In this document: piece after piece, positions 1-6,773 of the stretch
How positions within the stretch are numbered: the stretch's first letter is position 1
Layout: each line of letters starts with the position of its first letter
Assembly: GCA_947440895.1 (NCBI GenBank)
Contig: CANETO010000108.1
Span: 1 to 6,773 of the forward strand
DNA length: 6,773 nt
Source of the DNA: Planctomycetaceae bacterium
Lineage (GTDB): Bacteria > Planctomycetota > Planctomycetia > Pirellulales > UBA1268
Reading direction: 5' to 3'
Notes under the pieces: generated by a model
Seen by the model: the letters and a program-made list of their open reading frames with translations, nothing else
Database searches by the model: none
What the model was told of the DNA's origin: nothing
Translations under genes and position numbers: made by a program

Positions 1-2
1 TC

Positions 3-554
3 GCCTGGCTGGCGCTTTCGCACGCCGACGCCGTGGGCTGCTGCGTGTTTGATGACAAGGTCAGGGCAAGCGTGCCACCGCGAACGAAGCGGTCGCACCT
101 GGCGAGCGTCGTGGAGGGGCTCGAGACGCCGCGGACCGGCCGCCCCACCTCCTTTCTGCCCGTGCTCAGGTCGCTTGCCGAGACGCTGCCAAAACGAGGA
201 CTGGTGATGGTGATCTCCGACCTGCTCGGCGACCGCGACGGCGTGTTCCAGGGAATGCAACTCCTGAAAAAACGCGGGCACGATCTCGTGCTGCTCCACG
301 TGATGGATGACGACGAACTCGACTTTCCCTTCGAGGGACCAACCCAGTTCGAGGGACTCGAATTGCCCGACTCCATCGCCTGTAATCCGCGAAGCCTGCG
401 GGCGGGGTATCTGGCGGCGGTCGAGGAATTTCTCGTTGACGTGCGCACACGGGCCGCGGCAGTGAGGTGTGATTACTCCCTCATTCGCACCGGCGAAGCG
501 GTCGACGCGGCCCTCGTGAAATTTCTGTCACGACGCGCCAGCATGGCCGTGTAG
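3..554 (+). CDS. DUF58 domain protein, C-terminal part (5' end outside window)
   Basis: The reading frame is open from the left edge, so the true start is upstream; 183 residues are visible before the TAG stop. A GTG at 33 could be mistaken for a start, but the codons before it (AWLALSHADAVG) already match the DUF58 pattern, in which a helix ending in 'GDAVG' leads into a strand ending 'FDD'. Family signs: DAVGCCVFDD (visible residues 9-18); PPRTKRSHL (about 25-33); a candidate MIDAS threonine in RPTSFLPVL (T49); the strand LVMVISDLLGD with D73; and the C-terminal DYSLIRTGEAVDAAL block, typical of this family. DUF58 proteins have a VWA-like fold, often behind two N-terminal membrane helices, and usually lie next to moxR ATPase genes; both the helices and moxR would be outside this window. 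The gene ends 15 bp before the BatA-type gene, which fits co-transcription. Exact function unknown; a role as partner of a MoxR ATPase is inferred from context. Family assignment is firm. Confidence 0.9.
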   Translation, partial: AWLALSHADAVGCCVFDDKVRASVPPRTKRSHLASVVEGLETPRTGRPTSFLPVLRSLAETLPKRGLVMVISDLLGDRDGVFQGMQLLKKRGHDLVLLHVMDDDELDFPFEGPTQFEGLELPDSIACNPRSLRAGYLAAVEEFLVDVRTRAAAVRCDYSLIRTGEAVDAALVKFLSRRASMAV

Positions 555-560
555 AAGGGA
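555..560 (+). promoter_or_regulatory. Ribosome binding site of the BatA-type gene
   Basis: The purine run AAGGGA begins directly after the DUF58 stop codon and sits 9 bases before the ATG at 570. It is the clearest Shine-Dalgarno-like element in the window and supports that ATG as the start. Confidence 0.6.
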
Positions 561-569
561 ACCCACGCC

Positions 570-2921
570 ATGCCGACGTTCGATTTTCTTCCGCTCCTCT
601 GGTGGGGCCTGCCGCTGGCCGCAGCGCCGGTGATCATCCACCTGATCAACCTTCTCCGGCATCGGAAGGTACCGTGGGCGGCGATGGAATTCCTGCTGGC
701 AAGCCAGCGGAAGTACCGCACACGGGTGATGCTCAAGCAACTCCTGCTCCTGCTCCTGCGGGTGGCGGCCATTCTGGGAATCGTGCTCGCCCTGGCGCAG
801 CCGCGGTGGAAGTCGGCGCTCGGCCGAATGCTGGGCGGCGCGAGAACAGCCCATTTGGTGTTGCTCGATGACAGCTATTCCATGGGCGACCTGTCGGCGG
901 ATGGCCGCGTCGGAGACGCCAGCTGCTTCGATCGTGGGCGGCTGGTCGTGGAGCGGATCTGCGCCGAGCTCGCCGCCGCGCCGGGACAACAAGAACTCGC
1001 AATCGGCCGCTTTTCCGCGTTCGACCGGAGTCGGCTGGAGCAGGAGCAACTGCATTCCAAAGAGCCCGCCACGGAACGACGGCCGGAGAAGCGAATGCCA
1101 TCGGCCGCGGACGCATTCGACATCCGCTTGCAGACCGTGACGCCGCGGCTGGTGCAGGAGGTCCGCACTGAAGTGGGCGGCTGGACGGTCTCTGCGACGG
1201 CTGCCGAACCGCAGGGGGCGGTGGCGGCAGCGACGGGTCTGGGCGGTGGCGGCTCCGGCCTGTTCGGCGGCGACTCCGGTGCTGCCCATGTGATCTGGCT
1301 GGTCAGCGACTTTCGCGCCAAGGACTGGAAGGCAGACGACGAGACCGCCGCCCTGTTGCGGCAGTTGTCCGACGCGGGCTGCGAACTGCGACTGGTTGAC
1401 TGCGCCGCAGAGAGTGGCGATGGCCGGCAGCCCGGCAACCTGACGGTGGAACGGCTGGAGATGGCCGGAGGCGTGCCTGCCAGCGGAGTGCTCGTGCCGC
1501 TCGAGGTCGCGGTCCGCAACAACTCCGACCGACCGGCCCGCGACGTGGCGATTGAACTCCGCGAGGATGCCCTCGGCCGGCCGGGGGTACGCCTTGCCGA
1601 GATCCCTGCCGGCGGCGTGGGCACGCAGCGGTTCGACACGCGTTTCACGACATCGGGCTCCCACCTCATCGAAGCCAGGATCGCCGCCGATGCGGTGGAA
1701 ACAGACAACTCACGAACCATGGTGATCGACGTGGTCGACCGGGTGGATGTGCTGCTTATCGACGGCGATCCCACCGGTGGAGCCCGCGCAGGGGACGCCT
1801 TTTACGTGGCCACGGCCCTGGCCCCGGGCGCGGGTGCGCCCACCGGCCTCCGGCCGCGGATTGAGCCGCCGCGAAGTCTGGCGACACTCGACCTGGCTTC
1901 ATTCGCCTGCATCTGGCTGCTCGACGTGGAACGGCTCGATACGCCCGAGGTCGCGGCGCTCGAGGCCTTTGCCCGGGCCGGCGGGGGCGTCGTGTTTTTC
2001 ACCGGTCCCCGCACGAAGACTGAATTCGTCAACCAGTCGCTCCATCGTGGCGGCGAGGGGCTCTTTCCGGTGCCGCTGGCGGGGCCGATCGACCTTCTCC
2101 CCGACGCCGCCTCCGGGGCTGCCGTCGCGCCCGATGTCGTCGTCGAGGAGCACCCAGTCGTCGCCGTGCTGTCGGGCCAACGCAATCCACTGCTCGACGC
2201 CGTGCGGATCGAGCGATCGATGGCCGTGGAACGCGGCTTCGAACCGTCCTCCGCCAGCGGGCTTCGCAGGCTTCTCTCGCTGCGCACCGGTGGGCCGCTT
2301 GTCATCGAGCGACCGTACGGCGACGGCATGGTCGTCGCAGTGCTGTCGACTGCGGCGCCGACGTGGAATAATTGGGCCCGCGGCAATCCCAGTTGGGTGG
2401 TCGTGATGCTGGAACTGGAGAGCCATCTGGCCCGCAGTCGCCGCCGAGCGGAGTCGCTGGAGGTGGGTGATCCGATCAGCGTGCGACTCGACGCGGCCGT
2501 CGATGAAGTCGAGGTCGATGTGGCGGTGCCGCCGGACGGCACGCTCGTGCACCAGACTGCGGTGCAGTCTTCCACCGGAGTCCTGGAGGCCACACTGCCC
2601 TCAACATCCGCCGCCGGCGGCTACACGGCGCGGTGGCGACGACTCGACGGCACCGAGCGGGAACGTATCTTCGCCGTCAATGCGGCGGCAGCCGAAGGGC
2701 AGTTGGAACGGATCGGACGCGACCGATTGGACCGAGCCCTCGCCGGCGTGTCGTTCAAATACGACAAGGCAGAATCGCTCCAGCCCGACACCACGGCCCA
2801 GGCCGGCGTGCCGCTGGCGAAGCCGCTGCTCTATTTGCTCGCAGCGATCCTCATCATCGAACAACTGGTGGCGTTTTCGGCCAGCTATCATGCCGCGGCC
2901 CGTGGAAAATCGGCTGCTTGA
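570..2921 (+). CDS. BatA-type membrane protein with VWA domain
   Basis: This is a 783-residue protein anchored in the cytoplasmic membrane. The N-terminus is a BatA / aerotolerance-regulator N-terminal domain: a first hydrophobic segment (about 8-28) with APVIIHLINLLRHRKVPWAAMEFLL (19-43, read in two parts: the IIHLIN motif, then WAAMEFLL), and a second helix at about 55-77. A VWA domain follows, with a complete-looking MIDAS: D100-x-S102-x-S104 (DDSYS), a candidate threonine T210, and D247 in LVSDFRAKDW. A stretch of about 80 residues (155-239), ending in a glycine-rich run, separates the MIDAS parts. Residues 291-388 look like an Ig/CARDB-type beta domain (VAVRNNSDRPARDV). From VLLIDGDP (394-401) a Rossmann or glutamine-amidotransferase-like region begins, with IEPPRSL, WLLDVERLD and GGGVVFFTGP (471-480). 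A further beta region and a C-terminal helix (about 752-771) end the protein. The ATG at 570 is chosen for its ribosome site and because BatA proteins start this way. The bulk is probably periplasmic except the VWA part, whose side I cannot fix. It is probably a partner of the neighbouring DUF58 and VWA proteins; the molecular role is unknown. Confidence 0.9.
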   Translation: MPTFDFLPLLWWGLPLAAAPVIIHLINLLRHRKVPWAAMEFLLASQRKYRTRVMLKQLLLLLLRVAAILGIVLALAQPRWKSALGRMLGGARTAHLVLLDDSYSMGDLSADGRVGDASCFDRGRLVVERICAELAAAPGQQELAIGRFSAFDRSRLEQEQLHSKEPATERRPEKRMPSAADAFDIRLQTVTPRLVQEVRTEVGGWTVSATAAEPQGAVAAATGLGGGGSGLFGGDSGAAHVIWLVSDFRAKDWKADDETAALLRQLSDAGCELRLVDCAAESGDGRQPGNLTVERLEMAGGVPASGVLVPLEVAVRNNSDRPARDVAIELREDALGRPGVRLAEIPAGGVGTQRFDTRFTTSGSHLIEARIAADAVETDNSRTMVIDVVDRVDVLLIDGDPTGGARAGDAFYVATALAPGAGAPTGLRPRIEPPRSLATLDLASFACIWLLDVERLDTPEVAALEAFARAGGGVVFFTGPRTKTEFVNQSLHRGGEGLFPVPLAGPIDLLPDAASGAAVAPDVVVEEHPVVAVLSGQRNPLLDAVRIERSMAVERGFEPSSASGLRRLLSLRTGGPLVIERPYGDGMVVAVLSTAAPTWNNWARGNPSWVVVMLELESHLARSRRRAESLEVGDPISVRLDAAVDEVEVDVAVPPDGTLVHQTAVQSSTGVLEATLPSTSAAGGYTARWRRLDGTERERIFAVNAAAAEGQLERIGRDRLDRALAGVSFKYDKAESLQPDTTAQAGVPLAKPLLYLLAAILIIEQLVAFSASYHAAARGKSAA

Positions 2922-2941
2922 CCGGCCATCACCAACCCTCC

Positions 2942-5497
2942 ATGCCCACACTCACCCCCACCGTGTTTCCGCCACTGACTTTCACCATGCCTGCATTGCT
3001 GCCTTCGCCGGTGGGCTCGCCGCTGTGCCTCCTCGCCTCCTCCGAGCGGGTGCAGTACCGCATCACGAGCGGACTGATCGATGGGTTTTCGCAGTGGTGG
3101 CAACTGCCCGCTCTGGTGCTCGCGCTCTCCGCCATCGGGCTCTTCGTGCTCTGGACGTACCGCCGCGACGCGGCTGAACTGCCCCGTGGGGTGGGACTCG
3201 TGCTGACAGCCCTCCGACTCGGAGCCATCGCGGCGGTCGCTGCCGCCTATCTCGACTTCGAGCGCACGGCCGAGCATGAACTCGTTTTTCCATCGCGGGT
3301 GGCTATCCTCGTCGACTCCAGCGCCAGCATGACGCTCCGCGACGAGCCCGCGGGGGAACCGGCGGCAGAGCCTGCGGGGGAACAGCAGGCCGACACCCGA
3401 TCGCAGCATGCGCTCAACGTGCTCCACGAGGGCGGCTTGCTCGCGGCCCTTGCCCCCCGACACGAGGTGTCGGTGTGGCGGTTCGATGCCGACGCCGAGT
3501 CGCTGACGGTTCTGCCGACGGCATCTGCAACCGCATCGGCCGCATCTGCAGATCCATCATCGGCCACAAGCAGTCCGGTCGGCGACTGGCAGGAGCGGCT
3601 CACCGCCCGCGGCTACGAAACACGGCTGGGCGAGGCGCTTACCCGCGTGCTCGACCAGGAACCCGGCGGCGTGCTGGCCGGTGTGGTCGTGTTGACCGAC
3701 GGCGTCAACAACGCCGGCATCGATCCCGCAGCGGCCGTGACGGCGCTCGCCACGGCTGGCGTGCCGGTGCACAGCCTGGGCATCGGTTCCGATCGCCTCC
3801 CGACCAATGTCCGGGTGGCCGACGTGCTCGTGCCGGCCCGGGTCTTTCCCGGCGATCGCTTCGCCGTCACCGCCTACCTGCAGTCTCAGGGGCTTGCCGG
3901 ACAGACGGTCCGGGTGGAACTCGCCGAAGTGGCGGCCGCCGATGCCATGCCTGGCGATGCGCCGGCCGCTGCGTCGGCAGGACGCGCAATCGATACCACC
4001 GAAGTTATCCTGGGCGCCAGCGGCGAACTCGTCGCGGTACGGTTCGACGTGCCGGGGCTGGCCACGCCGGGCCGTCGCGATCTAGTCGTGCGGGTGATTC
4101 CTCCCGCCGCCGACCGTACGCCCGCCGATGACCGTCAGGTGGCCGAGGTCGAGGTGGTTGACCGAGTCACCCAGGTCCTGCTGATGGCCGGCGGCCCGAG
4201 CCGCGAATACCAGTTCATGCGAAACGTGCTCGAACGCGACAAGAGCGTCGCTGTGGACGTGTTGCTGGGCACCGCTGGCAAGGGCGGCTCCCAGGATGCA
4301 CGCCGGATTCTGCAGGCCTTTCCGGCCACCGCCGAGGAACTCGCCGAATATGATGTGGTCGTCGCGTTCGACTACGACTGGCGGCGGCTCGACGCGGCGG
4401 CGCAGGCCCGCCTCGAACACTGGGTGTCACAGGAATCGGGTGGTCTCGTGTTTGTGGCCGGCTCCATCTTCATGGACGCCTGGATCGCCGACTCCCAAAC
4501 AGCGGTGATCCGGAACCTCCATCCGGTGGAAATCCGCCGGGCCGGACGGTTGAGCGGGGACGCTTCCGGCGGGCAGGAAGAGCCGATGCCATTGGTTTTT
4601 TCTCGCGACGGACTCGACGCCGAGTTTCTCTGGCTGGCCTCCAGCCGCATTGCCAGCCAGACCGTCTGGAGCGAATTCCCGGGGGTCTTTTCCTGCTTTG
4701 ATTCGGCCGGCCCCAAGCCTGGCGCCACGGTCTACGCGCGGGCCTCCCGATCCGGCGTGGCGGCGGCGCCGGAATCCAACCCCAGCTACTTTGTCGGCCA
4801 ATTCTATGGCTCTGGCAATGTCTTCTTCATGGGCAGCGGCGAGATGTGGAGGCTCCGATCGCTGGACGACAGCCTGCACGAGCGGTTTGCCACGCAACTT
4901 GTCCGCCACGTGTCGCAGGGCCGGCTCCTCCGTGGATCCCGACGGGCTCGACTGCTGGTAGACCGGGATCGGTTTGCCGTAGGGGCCACCGTGGTGGTTC
5001 GTCTGGTCGTCCCCGAAGGAGACACGGCGGTGCCCACTGACTGTCAGGTGGTGGGGCCGGACGGTGTGGTGCTGCGTGTGCCGTTGACCGCCGAGCGCAA
5101 CCGGGAGGGCGTGCTCCAAGGCACGTTTGTGGCGGCCCGCGATGGCTCGTGGCGGATCGATGTCGATCTGCCCGGCGGAAACGGCGAGCGGGTGTCACGC
5201 CGCATTCAGGCGCGTCTCCCTGACCGCGAATTGGAACGGCCGCGGTTGGATCGCGGCGTGCTGGAACAGCTTGCCACGCTCTCCGGGGGCACCACCCGCT
5301 TTCTCTCCACGCAGCCATTCACCCCCGCCGACGCAGCACAACTGGCCGCCGGCATCCCCGATCGTTCCCGCCGCGAATACGAAACCGGCGCCCCTGACGG
5401 CGCGTTCAAGCGTCGGCTCAATGGCATCCTGCTGGCGGCGGCTGCGGGCCTGTTGTGCTGTGAATGGATTCTGCGACGGCTCGTCAAACTGGCATGA
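2942..5497 (+). CDS. Large membrane-anchored VWA protein with Ig-like and Rossmann/GATase-like regions
   Basis: From the ATG at 2942 this encodes 851 residues. Two helices lie near the N-terminus (about 54-73 and 84-103), followed by a VWA domain with an apparently complete MIDAS: D125-x-S127-x-S129 (VDSSAS), T227 in ETRLGEAL, and D253 in VVVLTDGVNN. Two low-complexity Ala/Glu/Pro/Ser stretches (135-150 and 193-212) interrupt the VWA domain. An Ig-like beta region follows (about 287-405; ARVFPGDRFAVTAYL), then a Rossmann/GATase-like region starting at VVDRVTQVLLMAGGPS (405-420), with VVVAFDYDWRRLD and GGLVFVAGS (500-508). It ends with a second beta domain (about 675-756), the block RGVLEQLATLSGGTTRF, and a C-terminal helix (about 826-846). 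Start: the frame is open back to 2633, but that part overlaps the preceding gene and its Arg/Gly/His-rich translation looks like an out-of-frame shadow. ATG 2942 follows the preceding stop by 20 bp and has no Shine-Dalgarno; ATG 2987 is an alternative. Family members typically begin only shortly before the RVQ... segment (37 onward), so a start between 2942 and about 3040 is expected. Likely works with the DUF58 and BatA-type proteins; function unproven. Confidence 0.88.
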   Translation: MPTLTPTVFPPLTFTMPALLPSPVGSPLCLLASSERVQYRITSGLIDGFSQWWQLPALVLALSAIGLFVLWTYRRDAAELPRGVGLVLTALRLGAIAAVAAAYLDFERTAEHELVFPSRVAILVDSSASMTLRDEPAGEPAAEPAGEQQADTRSQHALNVLHEGGLLAALAPRHEVSVWRFDADAESLTVLPTASATASAASADPSSATSSPVGDWQERLTARGYETRLGEALTRVLDQEPGGVLAGVVVLTDGVNNAGIDPAAAVTALATAGVPVHSLGIGSDRLPTNVRVADVLVPARVFPGDRFAVTAYLQSQGLAGQTVRVELAEVAAADAMPGDAPAAASAGRAIDTTEVILGASGELVAVRFDVPGLATPGRRDLVVRVIPPAADRTPADDRQVAEVEVVDRVTQVLLMAGGPSREYQFMRNVLERDKSVAVDVLLGTAGKGGSQDARRILQAFPATAEELAEYDVVVAFDYDWRRLDAAAQARLEHWVSQESGGLVFVAGSIFMDAWIADSQTAVIRNLHPVEIRRAGRLSGDASGGQEEPMPLVFSRDGLDAEFLWLASSRIASQTVWSEFPGVFSCFDSAGPKPGATVYARASRSGVAAAPESNPSYFVGQFYGSGNVFFMGSGEMWRLRSLDDSLHERFATQLVRHVSQGRLLRGSRRARLLVDRDRFAVGATVVVRLVVPEGDTAVPTDCQVVGPDGVVLRVPLTAERNREGVLQGTFVAARDGSWRIDVDLPGGNGERVSRRIQARLPDRELERPRLDRGVLEQLATLSGGTTRFLSTQPFTPADAAQLAAGIPDRSRREYETGAPDGAFKRRLNGILLAAAAGLLCCEWILRRLVKLA
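3344..3383 (+). repeat. Short direct repeat inside the VWA gene
   Basis: A 16-base unit at 3344-3359 recurs at 3368-3383 with one C/T difference, a period of 24 bases or eight codons. It encodes EPAGEP then EPAGEQ, six residues after the DxSxS motif. In-frame duplication within a loop is the simple explanation. Confidence 0.7.
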
Positions 5498-5541
5498 GCA
5501 TCCGGTCAGACTCAACCAGCTACCCTCTCCACCATTTTTGA
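5494..5541 (+). other. Possible 15-codon mini-ORF overlapping the preceding stop (ATGA)
   Basis: The ATG at 5494 overlaps the TGA stop (5495-5497) of the VWA gene in an ATGA arrangement, the usual geometry of translational coupling. The frame reads MSIRSDSTSYPLHHF and stops at TGA 5539-5541, 17 bases before the GTG start of the next gene. It could carry terminating ribosomes across the otherwise long 61-base gap, or it may be chance. The peptide has no recognisable motif. The rest of the gap (5498-5558) shows no hairpin, T-run or clear promoter by eye. Confidence 0.2.
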
Positions 5542-5547
5542 AACTCC

Positions 5548-5551
5548 AGGA
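5548..5551 (+). promoter_or_regulatory. Weak ribosome binding site of the last gene
   Basis: AGGA lies 7 bases before the GTG at 5559, a normal spacing though a short match. It favours the GTG over the in-frame TTG at 5538, which has no purine-rich sequence ahead of it. Confidence 0.45.
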
Positions 5552-5558
5552 TCCACCC

Positions 5559-6773
5559 GTGACGCTTGCCATCGATCCACCAGCATCGGACGCCGCAGAT
5601 CGGCCGGCCGCGGCTGCCGACGTGGCGGTCTTGAAGGCGTCGCTTGCGACGCTTCGGAGGCAGGCCCGTGGCTGGATCTGGGTGGAATCGCTGGCATGGC
5701 TGTGCTTGGCGGCCGTGGCCTTCTTCTGGGTTTCGCTGGCGATCGACTGGAGCGTGGAACCGCCGCGGTGGGCGCGGGCGGCGCTGCTGCTTGCTGCGGC
5801 GGCCGCACTGACAACGCTCCTCGCTCGAAAACTCATGGCACGACTCGCCGCCGATCTCGGCGATGCACGTCTGGCAGTCGTCGTCGAACGCACCCATCCG
5901 TCCTTCCGCGACAGTCTCTCGACGGCGATCGAACTGGCTTCCAGCCCTCCCGCTGACGTCAACCACGAACTCCTGGCCCGCACGGCCGCCGAAGCCAAGG
6001 CCAACCTGGGGCAGCTGCGACCGGAACGAATCTTCCGACGCCGGCAGTTGGCGATGCTGGCATTCGCGGCGGTGGCCGCTGCGGCGAGCATCGCCGCTCT
6101 GACACTGACCAGGCCGGCTGTGGCCGGCCTCTGGGTGCAGCGACTGCCGCTGCTCGGCGATGAGCCCTGGCCGCGGCAGGTACGGCTGGCGGTCGACGAT
6201 TTCCCCGGGGGCGTGCGGAAGGTGGCCCGGGGCAGCGATGTCGACGTGATCGTCCATGCGCAGGCCGCCGATCGGCTGCCGGAAGTGGTCGACCTGCGAT
6301 GGCGGGTGGCCCATGCCGGTGGTGTGGGCAGACATTCCGGCAGCGGCATGCGGCTGGGCGGCAACTGGCGGGCCGACAGAATGGGCGCGCGAGGCGGCGC
6401 CACTGCCGACGGCCAGGCCTTCGGCCATCTGCTCAAGTCGGTCACCGACAGTCTCGATCTGGAGATCCGCGGCGGCGATGCGCGGCTGCGGAATCTGCGC
6501 CTCCAGGTGCTCGAACCGCCGGCGCTGGAAACACTTCTGATCACGTCAACGCCGCCAGCGTATCTGGGAGGTGGACCGCGGGGAGCGCCCTCCACGCGGG
6601 TCGTCCAGATCCCGCGAGGTTCGGCGGTGGAGATCGCCTGTACATCCACGAAGCCACTCTCCGCGGCGACGATGGTGGCCCTCGCCGCTGGCACCGTCGC
6701 CAGCGGTGGCGGCTCGTCCGCCGAGGAGGTGTTGGCCACGCTTCACGATTCCGACGCACCCACTTCCGACGCA
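5559..6773 (+). CDS. Large membrane protein, DUF4175/TIGR02302-like, N-terminal part (3' end outside window)
   Basis: This frame has no stop from the GTG at 5559 to the right edge, giving 405 codons of an unfinished protein; typical relatives are much longer. The visible part begins with an Ala/Asp-rich cytosolic-looking leader (1-35). Two membrane helices follow (about 43-63 and 71-89), then a charged segment with LAVVVERTHPSFRDSLSTAI (106-125, read as a VE-x-x-HPSFRDSL motif; relatives have a similar 'P-x-L-R-D-x-L-x-x-A' block). A third helix (about 163-184) leads to a probably extracytoplasmic region of beta-rich, Ig-like character: QVRLAVDDFPGGVRKVARGSDV, then TSTPPAYLGG (329-338) and VQIPRGSAVEIAC with KPLSAA. 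This 'PPAYLG ... P-x-GS' pattern recurs in the planctomycete proteins encoded after BatA/VWA genes. No in-frame ATG is available near the 5' end; the GTG has a weak ribosome site. Codon use is like that of the neighbours. The family name is from remembered architecture and is tentative; an envelope role with the upstream VWA proteins is inference. Confidence 0.75.
   Translation, partial: MTLAIDPPASDAADRPAAAADVAVLKASLATLRRQARGWIWVESLAWLCLAAVAFFWVSLAIDWSVEPPRWARAALLLAAAAALTTLLARKLMARLAADLGDARLAVVVERTHPSFRDSLSTAIELASSPPADVNHELLARTAAEAKANLGQLRPERIFRRRQLAMLAFAAVAAAASIAALTLTRPAVAGLWVQRLPLLGDEPWPRQVRLAVDDFPGGVRKVARGSDVDVIVHAQAADRLPEVVDLRWRVAHAGGVGRHSGSGMRLGGNWRADRMGARGGATADGQAFGHLLKSVTDSLDLEIRGGDARLRNLRLQVLEPPALETLLITSTPPAYLGGGPRGAPSTRVVQIPRGSAVEIACTSTKPLSAATMVALAAGTVASGGGSSAEEVLATLHDSDAPTSDA

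Noticed and set aside
528..1664. 378-codon open frame on the - strand
   Set aside because: It is antisense to the BatA and VWA parts of gene 2. The translation is rich in Arg, Gln and His and resembles no family; codon bias of the sense gene explains it.
1747..2406. 219-codon + strand frame inside gene 2
   Set aside because: Arg/Ser/Pro-rich out-of-frame translation of a conserved region of gene 2; no ribosome site or motif.
2633..2941. 5' extension of the VWA gene into gene 2
   Set aside because: The extra 103 codons give an Arg/His/Gly-rich sequence with no family similarity and overlap the conserved end and C-terminal helix of gene 2.
2963..3040. Lipoprotein signal in the N-terminus of gene 3
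   Set aside because: The segment GSPLCLLAS contains a Cys, but the residues before it (S-P-L) do not fit a lipobox and no basic n-region plus hydrophobic stretch precedes it.
5498..5558. Possible terminator or promoter between genes 3 and 4
   Set aside because: The only T-run (about 5535-5538) is not preceded by an inverted repeat, and no convincing -35/-10 pair is visible.
5195..6739. 514-codon open frame on the - strand
   Set aside because: Its translation is dominated by Ser, Ala, Arg and Pro without domain structure, and it lies opposite genes 3 and 4, whose products show clear helices and family motifs. Long antisense frames are common in GC-rich DNA.

Overview
The window is GC-rich and densely coded. 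It carries four consecutive genes on the + strand and no credible gene on the - strand. Both ends cut through genes. Gaps are short (15, 20 and 61 bp), and I see no internal terminator, RNA gene, mobile element or CRISPR array, so the four genes most likely form one operon. The protein families, and the way the two middle proteins are built (long membrane-anchored VWA proteins with Ig-like and Rossmann-like domains), suggest a planctomycete, probably a member of the Pirellulales or a relative. This is inferred from remembered family architecture, not from a search.

Layout: (1) positions 3-554, the C-terminal part of a DUF58 protein with a VWA-like fold; (2) positions 570-2921, a BatA-type membrane protein of 783 aa with a VWA domain; (3) positions 2942-5497, a second large membrane VWA protein of about 851 aa; (4) positions 5559-6773, the N-terminal 405 codons of a large membrane protein resembling DUF4175/TIGR02302-like proteins, running off the right edge.

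The order DUF58, BatA-type protein, VWA protein, large membrane protein is that of the MoxR/Bat-type clusters, in which a MoxR AAA+ ATPase is usually encoded just upstream of the DUF58 gene. Here that position lies outside the window. In such systems the ATPase is thought to act with the metal-binding VWA proteins, chaperone-like, on envelope or periplasmic targets. The substrate in planctomycetes is unknown.

The most interesting points are the parallel architecture of genes 2 and 3, including an identical VVDRV junction before a Rossmann/glutamine-amidotransferase-like segment that seems to lack a catalytic cysteine; the unusual start region of gene 3; and gene 4, which starts at GTG and may follow a 15-codon mini-ORF that overlaps the stop of gene 3. 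This looks like a known but poorly characterised gene set, not a wholly new system.
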